64,000 nucleotides of DNA from Litorimonas sp947503715. Lineage in GTDB: Bacteria; Pseudomonadota; Alphaproteobacteria; Caulobacterales; Maricaulaceae. Both the position numbers and the translations under genes were made by a program. The notes beneath the pieces are model-generated. The model was not told the origin of the DNA. It worked only from the letters and a program-made list of their open reading frames with translations, and did no database searches. The stretch covers positions 2,294,001-2,358,000 of the forward strand of contig NZ_CP189850.1 in assembly GCF_050271975.1 (NCBI RefSeq), written 5' to 3'. Numbering within the stretch: position 1 is the stretch's first letter; every line of letters starts with the position of its first letter. Positions 50,588-59,412 of the stretch are shown one piece after another.

Positions 50588-51432
50588 AACAAGCCGGCCT
50601 TTCGCGCCATATTCAGCGCCACCAACGCAAGGCATATCCCGAAAACCCGCCTCAAGACTATAGCATCTAAACGATGGGCGAGCTTCGCGCCTAACGGTAC
50701 AAATGGCCAAGCCGCCAGAGTGATGAGTGCAAATCCCAAGAGATTGACATAGCCGAGCGATCCCGCCGGACGATCAGAAATGCCCCATCCGCTGACAATA
50801 AAGCCCAGTGTTGCCGGAACCGCGATGAACAAGCCAAAGGCCGCCGCCGTGCCAATCGCGCGATGAATGGGTGTTCCGCAGATTGCAAGGAGCGGAACCG
50901 ACAGCGATCCACCGCCAATCCCCATGAGGGATGAGAGAATGCCAACACCGCCGCCTGCAATCAGAGGGGCTGGTCCTTTGGGCACTGAGTCGCGAAGTTG
51001 AAAGCTTGGGCGTCCAAAGATGAACTGCAACGCGACGACGAAGGCAATGACGGCGAACAATATTGTCAACGCAGCGCTGGATAATTTCGGCGCGATCCAA
51101 ACGGCGGCGATAAAGGCGCCAACACCAATCCAGAGTGCGTAACTTTGCCACCACCGCCTACCCGGCCAAACGAGTGACATATCGACAGCACCGCGCGCAT
51201 GGTGGGCGCGCGTTGAACGGGTCGCATTCAGGATGATCACAGCCGCCGAGGTCGCGACGGCGCAATGCATGACAACTGACTCAGGTACACCTAATTCTGT
51301 AAAAGCGTAGAATAATGCCGGTACCATGACGGCTCCACCGCCAATCCCGAACAGCCCCGACGTCAGTCCTGCAACGACCCCGACAGCTGTCAGCGCGAGC
51401 ATTAATGGCCAGAATTGCAGAAGCTCTGTCAA
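50584..51432 (-). CDS. Sulfite exporter TauE/SafE family protein
   Basis: A 282-residue inner-membrane protein with about eight helices in two repeats, each opened by a glycine-rich motif: GLTSGLFGIGGGAVMVPAL and LSSLMGIGGGSLSVPLLAI. This is the TauE/SafE signature. Family members export sulfite, sulfoacetate or other anions; the substrate cannot be inferred. It starts one base after the dusA stop and may share its transcript. Confidence 0.9.
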   Translation of the reverse strand: MTELLQFWPLMLALTAVGVVAGLTSGLFGIGGGAVMVPALFYAFTELGVPESVVMHCAVATSAAVIILNATRSTRAHHARGAVDMSLVWPGRRWWQSYALWIGVGAFIAAVWIAPKLSSAALTILFAVIAFVVALQFIFGRPSFQLRDSVPKGPAPLIAGGGVGILSSLMGIGGGSLSVPLLAICGTPIHRAIGTAAAFGLFIAVPATLGFIVSGWGISDRPAGSLGYVNLLGFALITLAAWPFVPLGAKLAHRLDAIVLRRVFGICLALVALNMARKAGLF

Positions 51433-52416
51433 TTAAGCGGCTTGCGCGGCAGTGTGCATGGCGGTCAAGCCTTCGCGTAACACATCTGAGGGCTTTAGCT
51501 TTTGCCCTAAACCCTCGGAGAGCGTTCGCCGCCAAAGCCTTGCGCCCGGCTGTCCCGCGAAGAGCCCCATCACGTGTCGGATTAAGGCTTTGGTGGAGCG
51601 ATCTGTGTCCTCGCGGCTTACGGCGTAACGGATGAGTCGGTCTGCGATATCCAGACGGGACACATTAAATGCGGGACCGTCGAACCACTGCTGATCCACC
51701 TCTGTCAAAATCCACGGCGTGTTATAGGCCGCCCGCCCAAACATGACACCGTCTAGCGTATCGCCAGCAATCTCTGCCGCATGGGAGACATCGGTCAATT
51801 GACCATTCACGATGATCTCCAAGTCTGGAAACTTCACTTTCATGGCGTGGACGAGGTCATAATCAATGGGAGGGATGGTGCGGTTATCTTTCGGAGACAG
51901 ACCTTTCAGCCAAGCCTTACGCGCATGGATAATGAAAGTTTTGCACCCCGCACCCGCGACCGTTTCAATGAAGCCCGGCAATGTCGCGTGGACATCCTGA
52001 TCATCAATCCCCAATCGACATTTGACCGTGATCTCTGTCTCACTCGCGCTGGACATCGCTGTGAAACACTCCGCTACCAAACCCGGCTCCGCCATCAGGC
52101 ACGCACCGAATCGTCCGGCCTGCACGCGGTCAGAGGGGCAACCCACATTCAGGTTTATTTCATCATAGCCATAACCCGCGCCAATCTCCGTCGCTTTTGC
52201 AAGCTTCTGCGGATCACTCCCGCCAATTTGAAGGGCAACAGGATGTTCTTCGGGGTTATAGCCGAGCAACCAATCGCGATGACCATGAATCATGGCATCC
52301 GCGACCACCATTTCAGTGTAAAGACGCGTCTGGACGGATAATTGACGGTGGAACCACCGGCAATGCCGGTCCGTCCAATCCATCATAGGCGCAACGCTGA
52401 CGTGATAATCTCTCAT
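51433..52416 (-). CDS. dusA: tRNA-dihydrouridine synthase A
   Basis: Reduces uridine 20/20a in the tRNA D-loop with FMN and NADPH. 327 residues. The FMN-binding barrel starts HVSVAPMMDWTDRHCRWF; NLNVGCPSDRV holds the catalytic cysteine (near residue 93), and HARKAWLKGLSPKDNR is DusA-specific. The ATG 52416 is used; an upstream ATG (52482) would place the first 22 codons inside the terminator of the tRNA-Asp gene, so it is rejected. The upstream tRNA-Asp is a potential substrate. Confidence 0.92.
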   Translation of the reverse strand: MRDYHVSVAPMMDWTDRHCRWFHRQLSVQTRLYTEMVVADAMIHGHRDWLLGYNPEEHPVALQIGGSDPQKLAKATEIGAGYGYDEINLNVGCPSDRVQAGRFGACLMAEPGLVAECFTAMSSASETEITVKCRLGIDDQDVHATLPGFIETVAGAGCKTFIIHARKAWLKGLSPKDNRTIPPIDYDLVHAMKVKFPDLEIIVNGQLTDVSHAAEIAGDTLDGVMFGRAAYNTPWILTEVDQQWFDGPAFNVSRLDIADRLIRYAVSREDTDRSTKALIRHVMGLFAGQPGARLWRRTLSEGLGQKLKPSDVLREGLTAMHTAAQAA

Positions 52417-52436
52417 ATTCACAGGCCTTAAACGCA

Positions 52437-52466
52437 AAACGCCCCGAACAAAAGTCCGAGGCGTTT
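52437..52466 (-). terminator. Rho-independent terminator after tRNA-Asp
   Basis: A 13-bp stem (52437-52449 with 52454-52466, two G-T pairs) and an AAAA loop, 28 bases downstream of the tRNA-Asp 3' end on the minus strand. The stem ends in AAAC/GTTT and is followed on the minus strand by TGCGTTT. Confidence 0.85.
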
Positions 52467-52493
52467 GAGTATCTATTTCCATTTCCGGAGAAA

Positions 52494-52570
52494 TGGCGCG
52501 AGTGACGGGACTCGAACCCGCGGCCTCTGGCGTGACAGGCCAGCGCTCTAACCAACTGAGCTACACCCGC
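52494..52570 (-). tRNA. tRNA-Asp(GUC)
   Basis: Cloverleaf on the minus strand: acceptor GCGGGTG/CACTCGC (one G-T pair), D arm GCTC/GAGC, anticodon stem CTGGC/GCCAG, loop CTGTCAC (anticodon GTC), T arm GCGGG/CCCGT with loop TTCGAGT, and encoded CCA. Confidence 0.96.
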
Positions 52571-52642
52571 TAAGATGTGAGGGGCTATTAGCGATGGGTT
52601 TTCGTAGCGTCAACGCGCAATCCACCTGATTTCAAAATTTTA

Positions 52643-53008
52643 TCAGCCTTTTTTTGGGGCCTGCTCCAATGCTTCCCTCACGCGCTTGGGCAGAGTCGGA
52701 AAAACTGTGTCATAGGAGTCACGGAGGCGCTCCAAAACATCGTCCGATTCGAGGGTACCCAGCTGCAACTCCATCCAGTTGCCGCGCTTCAAATGGCAGG
52801 GCTGGCGTGCAACGCCGACTTCAATCAGCATCGCATAAGTCTCCGGTGTTGGGGCTTTAACCGTGAGACGGTCATCGCCAGGACGAAGAATCGCAAACAT
52901 CTTGAAACTATCCGGCGTGCCAACCTTGAATACATGCGCACCCCTCCATTGCTCGGTCATAAATCCGCCCGGCAGTGAGCGTGCATATTGAGAGATAAGA
53001 GCGTCCAT
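52643..53008 (-). CDS. MmcQ/YjbR family protein
   Basis: A 121-residue protein of the YjbR (MmcQ, CyaY-like fold) family. Seen: 'WRGAHVFKVGTPDSFKMFAILRPGDDRLTVKAP' and 'NWMELQLGTLESDDVLERLRDSYDTV', matching the family's ordered beta sheet and C-terminal helix. These small proteins bind DNA or other ligands but no clear role is known. The start at ATG 53008 has AAGGAG upstream; the frame is open to 53074 but that codon lies near the tRNA-Val promoter. Confidence 0.75.
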   Translation of the reverse strand: MDALISQYARSLPGGFMTEQWRGAHVFKVGTPDSFKMFAILRPGDDRLTVKAPTPETYAMLIEVGVARQPCHLKRGNWMELQLGTLESDDVLERLRDSYDTVFPTLPKRVREALEQAPKKG

Positions 53009-53091
53009 GTATTTTCTCTCCTTTTGAAGGCATAGACGAATTGCAACGCGGTAGAAAAGCCGTATAAGCCTCATCAGTTCGCAAATGCGAC

Positions 53092-53167
53092 GGGCGGTTA
53101 GCTCAGCTGGTAGAGCATCTCGTTTACACCGAGAGGGTCAGCGGTTCGAACCCGTTACCGCCCACCA
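53092..53167 (+). tRNA. tRNA-Val(UAC)
   Basis: Cloverleaf: acceptor GGGCGGT/ACCGCCC, D arm GCTC/GAGC, anticodon stem TCTCG/CGAGA with loop TTTACAC (anticodon TAC), T arm GCGG-TTCGAAC-CCGT, and CCA encoded at 53165-53167. Normal elongator tRNA. Confidence 0.96.
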
Positions 53168-53304
53168 TTTCTTGATCCATCACATGCTTTCATTCTGTCC
53201 GCGGGTGTTGTTCTCGTTTTAACACAACTGCCGAATGAATCCTTCTGGTTTTCTTAACTCAAGAGCGCGGTTTGGAGAACTGCTTCAACAAGTGACCTAA
53301 GTAA

Positions 53305-53326
53305 CAGACTTGGAGTCTGAATTTTT
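53305..53326 (+). terminator. Possible terminator downstream of tRNA-Val(UAC)
   Basis: CAGACT-TGG-AGTCTG hairpin (53305-53319) followed by AATTTTT. It lies about 140 bases past the tRNA and 60 before the next gene; moderate support. Confidence 0.4.
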
Positions 53327-53387
53327 GCTAAGCCTAATTTGTCAATTAGACACACGCATACTGCGACCCAGACCTAAGGAGACCACC

Positions 53388-53858
53388 ATGGCAGACTTTT
53401 CAGACAATTTGTTTTTAGCGCTCGCTAAAACTGCAGACGACCATAACCTGCTTACCACCGATGAATTTAGCCTAAAGGGTACGGAGTTCGAAAATGCAGA
53501 TTTTGGTGACGGAGTGAAAGATATCGAAGGGTTTAAAAACGCTCTCTTTATGATTTTCATGCTCAGAGCCCGCAGGCACATGCAAAGTCCGGAATATTCT
53601 GCGCAGAGTAAAAAATATAAACGAACGCATACATGTTTTGGTATGACAATTATCGATGATGACTTTCATGGCTCAGGTCAAAGCTTCGTGCCTTCTTTCG
53701 AGAACAAAACAATATTGGGGGGCATTGGTGAGAGATTAGATGGGTATTACTTAGAAAATGAGTCCCTTTCAAAAATCGCCAATGCACTCTTCACCCAAGG
53801 ACCGGACGGAGAAGCGCCCTTGGCCAGACTTGCCTGCACTCAACCTCGACAAAACTAG
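53388..53858 (+). CDS. Protein of unknown function
   Basis: A 156-residue soluble protein (start chosen at the ATG with AAGGAG just upstream, 53388). It has no signal peptide or membrane helix; features are SDNLFLALAKTADDHNLLTTDEF, a FKNALFMIFMLRARRHM helix, a KKYKRTHTCFGMTIIDDDF strand region, and a GGIGERLDGYYLENE segment. I do not recognise the family. It ends 2 bases from the end of the convergent cyclase gene. Confidence 0.6.
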   Translation: MADFSDNLFLALAKTADDHNLLTTDEFSLKGTEFENADFGDGVKDIEGFKNALFMIFMLRARRHMQSPEYSAQSKKYKRTHTCFGMTIIDDDFHGSGQSFVPSFENKTILGGIGERLDGYYLENESLSKIANALFTQGPDGEAPLARLACTQPRQN

Positions 53859-53860
53859 AT

Positions 53861-55699
53861 CTAATCGGGACAGGTCGATGATCGAGGGGACTGTGGTTTA
53901 TAAACGAAGCCACAGTTCAAATCCGTAATCTTGGCTCTGGTTTTTGGACCAATACCAGAGTCAATTTTCTCATTGTAAATACCTTGCGCAGACGAGACAT
54001 AGTCGCAGGCCTGCATATCATTTCCTTCGGCTTTTTCCGCCATCGCCAATCCGAGTGTGTTGAGAAACTGGATGTTTACAATACCTTCCCGATTGGCAAC
54101 GTCCAAGCCTTCACGAAACGACATCTTAGCCGCATCCCAGTCCTCCAATGCAAGGAATACCTGCCCCAAGTAATAGTCCGCCTCAGGTATAGAGTGATTG
54201 CGTTCCAACTCCACATCAATGCGTCGTTGTTCTTTAAAATGGTCTCTCGCCGAAGGGAGATGATATTTCGCTAATTTAGGATCGTCCTGCGCCTCGCGTA
54301 GAGCAATAAGTCCCAGAACATTTCGACTACGGGAAAGATTGGCTAGGTCTTCAATCTGCTTTTGCCCGTCAATGATTGAGGACAGAACCGCTTTAGATTT
54401 AAGTAGCTCTGCATTCCCCTCCAATACAATTCCAAGTTCCGTATGATATTGGGACCAGAGCGCATCCCTGTCCCGACCTTGCATGTCCGTTTCATAGAAC
54501 TCTAGAATATTTAGAGCCGACCCAATTTCGCGTTTGAGATAGTGATTAAAGGCCAAATCCATTTCCAGACGCATATATTGTTCCGTTCCAGGTGGAACAT
54601 TTTGCAGAGCCATCTTATATCGTGCCCTTGCATCACAAACACGCCCGACTGTGTCATAGGATTTCCCCAGATTTCGCTGTGCGAATACATCTTTCGGAGA
54701 CAATGCGACAATTCTCTCATAGACCTCAACGGATCGCTGCGGATTCATCTTGAATGAAAGCGCCCCAATCTGGTTGAGTATATTCAGGTGATCGGGGTTA
54801 GTTTTGTCCAGCGTCGCTAATTCCTCCTCCAGCGCAGATATGGCATCCTCGACATTACCAGCCTCAATCATTGCAAAAACCGCTTTGTCAGAGCTTTGGT
54901 TGGAGGCAGCAATATCCTTCAAGACTTGATAGAGATAGGATGCGCCGATCTCGTTTTCGTAGGCGCTTCGTTTTTGATCGTAAAAGATCCTATTTTGAAC
55001 GGTTTCTACTTTCCGCGACAGCGATTGATCATTCGCTATCATGATGCCTGAGGTCAGAGCCGCCGCGACAGCAAGTCCGACCACACTCACCAAAGCTGTC
55101 CGGCCCTGAATCATCCTTCGCATGTGATATAAACGCTGAAATGTCTTTGGCGTTTCGGAATCAATATCAAACGCAAGGATGGATTCGCTAATGTTCTTGA
55201 GGGTTAAGTTGCGACGACGGATCTTTCTAAAACTTGTATCTTGGCCCAACATGTTGATCGTTTGAGCGGACGCCAAGATACCATTTCGTCGCGCATTTTC
55301 CTGCAAGCGCGCGGCAATATTTACGCCATGACCGAGAATATCTCCGTCGGGCCTGTCAATCACATCGCCAATATGAATACCAATTCTAACGGCCAAATCA
55401 TTGGCGTGTCCCAAGGTTTTTTGATGGGCGGAAAATGAGGTTTTAAAATCAATTGCAGCCTGAATACCTGACCGCGCACTGGGGAGTTCCGCCAGAAACC
55501 CATCTGCTATTCTCTTAAAAACACGCCCCTTATATTGCTCAACAATATTTGCGAAAATTTCAAAGGTCGTATCCGCGAGGTTAATTGTCGAGACTTCATC
55601 AATTTCTGATAAAGAGGCGTAATCGCAAATATCCGCGACAATGATTGTCGTGAGTCGTCGATCATCCTGATGCGTTTTTTGATTACCCGTGCTGTCCAT
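53861..55699 (-). CDS. Class III adenylate/guanylate cyclase with TPR-like periplasmic domain
   Basis: A 612-residue signalling protein. The N-terminal catalytic domain (about 15-165) shows the first metal aspartate in TIIVADICDYASLSE, the second in RIADGFLAEL, a GIHIGDVI block and the transition-state asparagine/arginine in HGVNIAARLQ. A single membrane helix at about 200-225 (ALVSVVGLAVAAALTSGIM) is followed by about 380 residues of TPR-like helical repeats, probably outside the membrane and sensory. It lies 56 bases downstream of the Crp-type regulator gene in the same direction, so the two likely form a cAMP producer-sensor pair. Nucleotide specificity (ATP or GTP) is not determined. Confidence 0.88.
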   Translation of the reverse strand: MDSTGNQKTHQDDRRLTTIIVADICDYASLSEIDEVSTINLADTTFEIFANIVEQYKGRVFKRIADGFLAELPSARSGIQAAIDFKTSFSAHQKTLGHANDLAVRIGIHIGDVIDRPDGDILGHGVNIAARLQENARRNGILASAQTINMLGQDTSFRKIRRRNLTLKNISESILAFDIDSETPKTFQRLYHMRRMIQGRTALVSVVGLAVAAALTSGIMIANDQSLSRKVETVQNRIFYDQKRSAYENEIGASYLYQVLKDIAASNQSSDKAVFAMIEAGNVEDAISALEEELATLDKTNPDHLNILNQIGALSFKMNPQRSVEVYERIVALSPKDVFAQRNLGKSYDTVGRVCDARARYKMALQNVPPGTEQYMRLEMDLAFNHYLKREIGSALNILEFYETDMQGRDRDALWSQYHTELGIVLEGNAELLKSKAVLSSIIDGQKQIEDLANLSRSRNVLGLIALREAQDDPKLAKYHLPSARDHFKEQRRIDVELERNHSIPEADYYLGQVFLALEDWDAAKMSFREGLDVANREGIVNIQFLNTLGLAMAEKAEGNDMQACDYVSSAQGIYNEKIDSGIGPKTRAKITDLNCGFVYKPQSPRSSTCPD

Positions 55700-55755
55700 C
55701 GCGTTTGATGTGCCCCCTGCACATAAGTATCGCCCGCCTCGACTGAATGAGACGA

Positions 55756-56427
55756 CTAGCCGTCTATGTCGCTTAGTTTTTTAAGAGTGTCCAGATTAAC
55801 AATTTCAACGCGGCCACGAGTTTTCAGAATGGCTCCCCGCGCCTCAAAGACTTGGAGCTTCTCATTCACTTTCTCCCGTGATGCAAAGAGGCGGTCGCTC
55901 AACTGTTTTTGCGTCACTTTAATCACGTCTCCCTTCTGCGCCTGAAGCAAGCACAGTAATCGCGCCGTTCTCTGTGACAGGGATTGAGAGACAAGGCTTT
56001 CAACCTGATGATTGGAATGCCGGAGCCGGTTGACCAAAACACGCAACAGGCGTTGGCTGAATTCAATATCAGACTTCATGATATTTTGAAAAACGGAACG
56101 ATTGAGCGCGGCCACCTCTGTCGGTTTCATTACGACAGCATTGGCACTCCGCGGACCATCATCAATCAGTGCAAATTCGCCAAAAATATCACCGTCAATG
56201 AGGTGTTTGATCTTTATGACTTTACCGGCGAGGCTGTGCGTCTCAATGGACACCTCCCCCCGGATTATAATGTAGAGCTTTTGCGGATCATCCATTTGAT
56301 GAAATACATATTGCCCTGCCTCATAAGTTTGCATGTGGACAGCAGCGACACAGGCGGATAGTTTTTCATCCGTTAAAGCACTGAAGAGCCAATGGTTTTT
56401 GAGTATATCCAATAACATAGATTGCAT
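55756..56427 (-). CDS. Crp/Fnr family transcriptional regulator
   Basis: A 223-residue regulator with a cyclic-nucleotide-binding domain and a winged HTH. The phosphate-binding cassette GDIFGEFALIDDGPRSANAVV is complete, including the arginine that contacts the cyclic phosphate; there is no iron-sulfur cysteine set, so it is CRP-like rather than FNR-like. HTH: VTQKQLSDRLFASREKVNEKL. The ATG 56427 gives the family start (LKNHWLFSALTDEKL); a much longer frame back to 56769 would cross the Fur-like sites and is rejected. It is divergent from the TonB receptor unit and upstream of the cyclase. Confidence 0.88.
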   Translation of the reverse strand: MQSMLLDILKNHWLFSALTDEKLSACVAAVHMQTYEAGQYVFHQMDDPQKLYIIIRGEVSIETHSLAGKVIKIKHLIDGDIFGEFALIDDGPRSANAVVMKPTEVAALNRSVFQNIMKSDIEFSQRLLRVLVNRLRHSNHQVESLVSQSLSQRTARLLCLLQAQKGDVIKVTQKQLSDRLFASREKVNEKLQVFEARGAILKTRGRVEIVNLDTLKKLSDIDG

Positions 56428-56517
56428 CACATGACATGCTGGCCACGGCTTGGCAAACAATCGCAGAATATGAAAATCTCTGATCAGCGCGAGCGCGCTC
56501 AGGGACGATCTGCCTTT

Positions 56518-56534
56518 TTGCGAATTATTCTCAA
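56518..56534. promoter_or_regulatory. Fur-box-like site, proximal to crp
   Basis: TTGCGAATTATTCTCAA is an imperfect 7-1-7 Fur-type palindrome (one mismatched pair). It is an exact inverted copy of the site at 56582-56598, 47 bases apart, between the Crp gene and the TonB receptor unit. Confidence 0.6.
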
Positions 56535-56581
56535 CTTTATACTTGCACATCATTCTCAATCTTCTTAGTGAAAGTTTGTAA

Positions 56582-56598
56582 TTGAGAATAATTCGCAA
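56582..56598. promoter_or_regulatory. Fur-box-like site, proximal to TonB receptor unit
   Basis: TTGAGAATAATTCGCAA, a 7-1-7 Fur-type palindrome and exact inverted copy of 56518-56534. It lies just upstream of the small ORF at 56609 and would sit over that unit's promoter, so iron-dependent control of the siderophore receptor (and possibly of the divergent regulator) is likely. Confidence 0.65.
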
Positions 56599-56608
56599 GA
56601 GAGCATAC

Positions 56609-56791
56609 ATGATTTTACAAACGCAGGCTTCAATACTCACCCGGCTGATGACGACAGATTGTCGAACGGATCGGGCTGAATTTATTGATGCTGTGCAGGA
56701 TGCACTCGTCATGGCGCGTGAATCCTCCCTCAAACCAATTGACCCCGCTACGATCAGTAATGACCGCACAACCCTGAAACACCACCGCTGA
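56609..56791 (+). CDS. Small ORF between Fur-like site and TonB receptor
   Basis: A 60-codon frame (MILQTQASILTRLMTTDC start) placed just after the Fur-like site and 39 bases before the receptor gene. GAGAG precedes the ATG. It has a helical, acidic middle (DRAEFIDAVQDALVMARESS) and no signal. It could be a genuine small protein or a leader peptide coupling translation to the receptor gene. Unknown family. Confidence 0.45.
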   Translation: MILQTQASILTRLMTTDCRTDRAEFIDAVQDALVMARESSLKPIDPATISNDRTTLKHHR

Positions 56792-56830
56792 AGATCAGCT
56801 AAAAAGACAAATAATTAAAAGACAAATAAA

Positions 56831-58954
56831 ATGAAACACACCAACTCGACCAGCATCGCGACACTCATACTGGCGCTCTCCACCCCTTTTATGGCCCAAG
56901 CCGAAGACCTGCCGCCTGAGGACATCGTAATTGCAACGGCGCAATATCTTCAATCTGACCGCGTGAACGCCCTGAAAACGCCGACACCGATTATCGACGT
57001 CCCGCAGAGCCTCTCCATCATTACGGCAGACGAAATCGCGGTTCGCGGCTTTAACTCCATCGGCCAGATCATAGATTACACGCCGGGCGTGAATACATCA
57101 CAAGGTGAAGGTCACCGTGATGCGATCGTCTTTCGTGGGGTCCGCTCTACGGCAGACTTCTTCATCGATGGTGTCCGGGATGATGTTCAATATTACCGCC
57201 CGCTCTATAATCTGGAACAGGTCGAAGTCCTGCGCGGACCGAACGCATTACTCTTCGGTCGGGGCGGCACAGGTGGCGTGCTAAACCGTGTCACAAAAAA
57301 AGGCGTCCTCGGCGAGAGCTTCACCGGATATCAAGCCAGCATCGACACATTCGGTGCTATTGCCGGACAGATCGACACGAATTTTGACGTCAGTGATACA
57401 GCCGCCATTCGCGTGAATGCACTCTATGAAAATCTCAGCAATCACCGCGATTTCTTTGATGGGGATCGTTACGGCTTTAATCCGACAGCACGAGTCGAAC
57501 TTACGCCCGATACGGTGCTGGACCTGTCCTATGAATATGCGGACCATTCGCGTTTCATTGATCGTGGTATCCCGACGGCGAATGGGAATCTGGATAATAG
57601 CCTCAACAATCCCGGCCGCCCCGTTGAAGCGTTTGAAGACATTACATTCGGAGATGATCAGGAGAATTTCCTGGACCTTGAAGCTCATTTGTTCCGGGCC
57701 TCTGTTCAGCATCAATTCAGTGAAAGCTTGAAAGGTAATTTCAGCGCATTTTACGGGGACTATGACAAAGTCTATTCAAACTTCTACGCCTCTGGCTACA
57801 GCCCTGAAACGGACCCGAATGTCGTGACCTTAGACGGCTATATTGACACGACAGAGCGCCAGAACTTCATCCTCTCCAGCAACTTGATTGGCGAATTCGA
57901 TACGGGCAATTTCCACCACACAATTGTGACCGGTGCGGAATATATCGACACGTCATCCGACCAAAACCGTTTCAATTCGTTTTTTGACACTACAGAAGAT
58001 GACAATGAGATATTCAACATCGCGCGCCCCCTTAATTTACGAAACGGCGTTGGCGTAAATGCATCAGGCGTAACAACGACGAATGATTTCACGGCTGACC
58101 TGAATGATGACACACGCGTCGGCGTTGAAGTCTTCTCGGCCTATATCCAAGACGAGATCGCGATTTCAGATATGCTCGATATTATCGTTGGCGCCCGATT
58201 TGATAGCTTTGATATTGATGTCTTCAATGTTCCTGCCAATGAAACACGGACGCGAAAGGATGAAGAGTTCTCACCCCGCCTCGGCCTCGTCTTCAAACCG
58301 CAGGAAAATATCTCACTTTACGGTAGCTATAGCGAGAGCTTCCAGCCCCGCAGTGGTGAGCAATTTGCCAATATTAATGGTGACAATAATCAGCTTGATC
58401 CGAACGTCTTCACAAACTTGGAAGCCGGCCTGAAATGGGATTTCATTCGCGGCCTCAGCTTCACAGCCGCCATCTTCGATATTGAGCAGGAATCCCCAAG
58501 TCTGGCCGAAGACGGAGAAAGTTTCGATATCGTCGAAACGAGTGTGAACGGATTTGAAGTGCAGCTTCAGGGTCAACTGACAGAGGATTGGTTCGTCACA
58601 GCTGGCTATAGTTATCTGGACGGCGAACAGGCCGGCGGTGATCTACGTCCGCGCGAATTGCCTGAGAACACATTCTCACTCTGGAGCAATTACCAGGTCA
58701 CAGAACAATTCGGCCTCGGAGCTGGCCTGACCTATCAGGATGAAAGCTTCATCAATAATGGAAATACGGCCATTCTGCCGAGCTATACCCGTTTCGACGC
58801 GGCGGCCTATTACGACGTCTCAGACGCACTCCGCCTTCAGGTCAATGTTGAGAACCTGACGGATGAACTCTATTTTCCAAATGCCCACGCCACACATCAG
58901 GCGACCGTCGGGGCACCGTTAAATGCGAAATTTACCGTGAGCGGGCGGTTCTAA
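56831..58954 (+). CDS. TonB-dependent siderophore receptor
   Basis: A 707-residue outer-membrane receptor. Signal peptide with LILALSTPFMAQAED, cleaved near residue 25. A plug domain follows: PTPIIDVPQSLSIITADEIAVRG, IGQIIDYTPGVNTSQGEGHRD, then RGVRSTADFFIDGVRDDVQYYRPLYNLEQVEVLRGPNALLFGRGGTGGVLNRVTK, the standard siderophore-receptor signature. A 22-strand barrel ends in the typical aromatic terminus TVSGRF. It is likely to import ferric siderophore with TonB-ExbBD. Two Fur-like sites upstream fit. The specific siderophore is unknown. Confidence 0.93.
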   Translation: MKHTNSTSIATLILALSTPFMAQAEDLPPEDIVIATAQYLQSDRVNALKTPTPIIDVPQSLSIITADEIAVRGFNSIGQIIDYTPGVNTSQGEGHRDAIVFRGVRSTADFFIDGVRDDVQYYRPLYNLEQVEVLRGPNALLFGRGGTGGVLNRVTKKGVLGESFTGYQASIDTFGAIAGQIDTNFDVSDTAAIRVNALYENLSNHRDFFDGDRYGFNPTARVELTPDTVLDLSYEYADHSRFIDRGIPTANGNLDNSLNNPGRPVEAFEDITFGDDQENFLDLEAHLFRASVQHQFSESLKGNFSAFYGDYDKVYSNFYASGYSPETDPNVVTLDGYIDTTERQNFILSSNLIGEFDTGNFHHTIVTGAEYIDTSSDQNRFNSFFDTTEDDNEIFNIARPLNLRNGVGVNASGVTTTNDFTADLNDDTRVGVEVFSAYIQDEIAISDMLDIIVGARFDSFDIDVFNVPANETRTRKDEEFSPRLGLVFKPQENISLYGSYSESFQPRSGEQFANINGDNNQLDPNVFTNLEAGLKWDFIRGLSFTAAIFDIEQESPSLAEDGESFDIVETSVNGFEVQLQGQLTEDWFVTAGYSYLDGEQAGGDLRPRELPENTFSLWSNYQVTEQFGLGAGLTYQDESFINNGNTAILPSYTRFDAAAYYDVSDALRLQVNVENLTDELYFPNAHATHQATVGAPLNAKFTVSGRF

Positions 58955-59037
58955 GTTTTTCAAATCCGCCCCGAAACACATGAGATATTGTTAAGATAAG
59001 TCCCCTACCCTTCTTCCTAATTGAATTGGGGGCTTAC

Positions 59038-59412
59038 GTGACGGTTAAGAGGTTCATTATTTTCATTCTGCTTTGGTCAATCCTACCGCTTATGGCGGTC
59101 AGTGATCTGGGCGGGATTGTTGGCTTTATCCTCATCTGGGTCGTCATCATGTTCGCCATTCCGGTCATGGCATTTGTCCAATTGGTCGGACCTGAATCAA
59201 TATGGGCAAAAGTGGTTCCAGCGACGATTGGCGGCCTCATCGCCGCCTTTATTCTCTATGCCTTATTGAAACAGATCATTGGCACCATTATCGCTTTCTC
59301 ACGCAAGGATATGATGCGGGCGCGGCGTAAATTCGTTTACGGCTACGCGATGGCCACATGTATTGCCACATCACTGCTCTGCCTCTTCTCACTCGCGAGG
59401 CAGTGGCCCTAA
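59038..59412 (+). CDS. Membrane protein of unknown function
   Basis: A 124-residue protein with about four hydrophobic segments (FIIFILLWSILPLMAV, GGIVGFILIWVVIMFAIPVMAFVQL, IGGLIAAFILYALLKQI, AMATCIATSLLCLFSLA). The start was set at a GTG (59038) with GGGGG upstream; a TTG at 59026 is possible. It lies 83 bases after the TonB receptor and its end overlaps the lon stop by 4 bases. Not recognised. Confidence 0.6.
   Translation: MTVKRFIIFILLWSILPLMAVSDLGGIVGFILIWVVIMFAIPVMAFVQLVGPESIWAKVVPATIGGLIAAFILYALLKQIIGTIIAFSRKDMMRARRKFVYGYAMATCIATSLLCLFSLARQWP

Noticed and set aside
52417..52482. Upstream start of dusA at 52482
   Set aside because: The first codons would lie in the tRNA-Asp terminator; the family start MRDYHVSVAP fits 52416.
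56428..56769. N-terminal extension of the Crp-family gene to 56769
   Set aside because: It would cross both Fur-like sites and the opposite promoter, and the added sequence has no family match.
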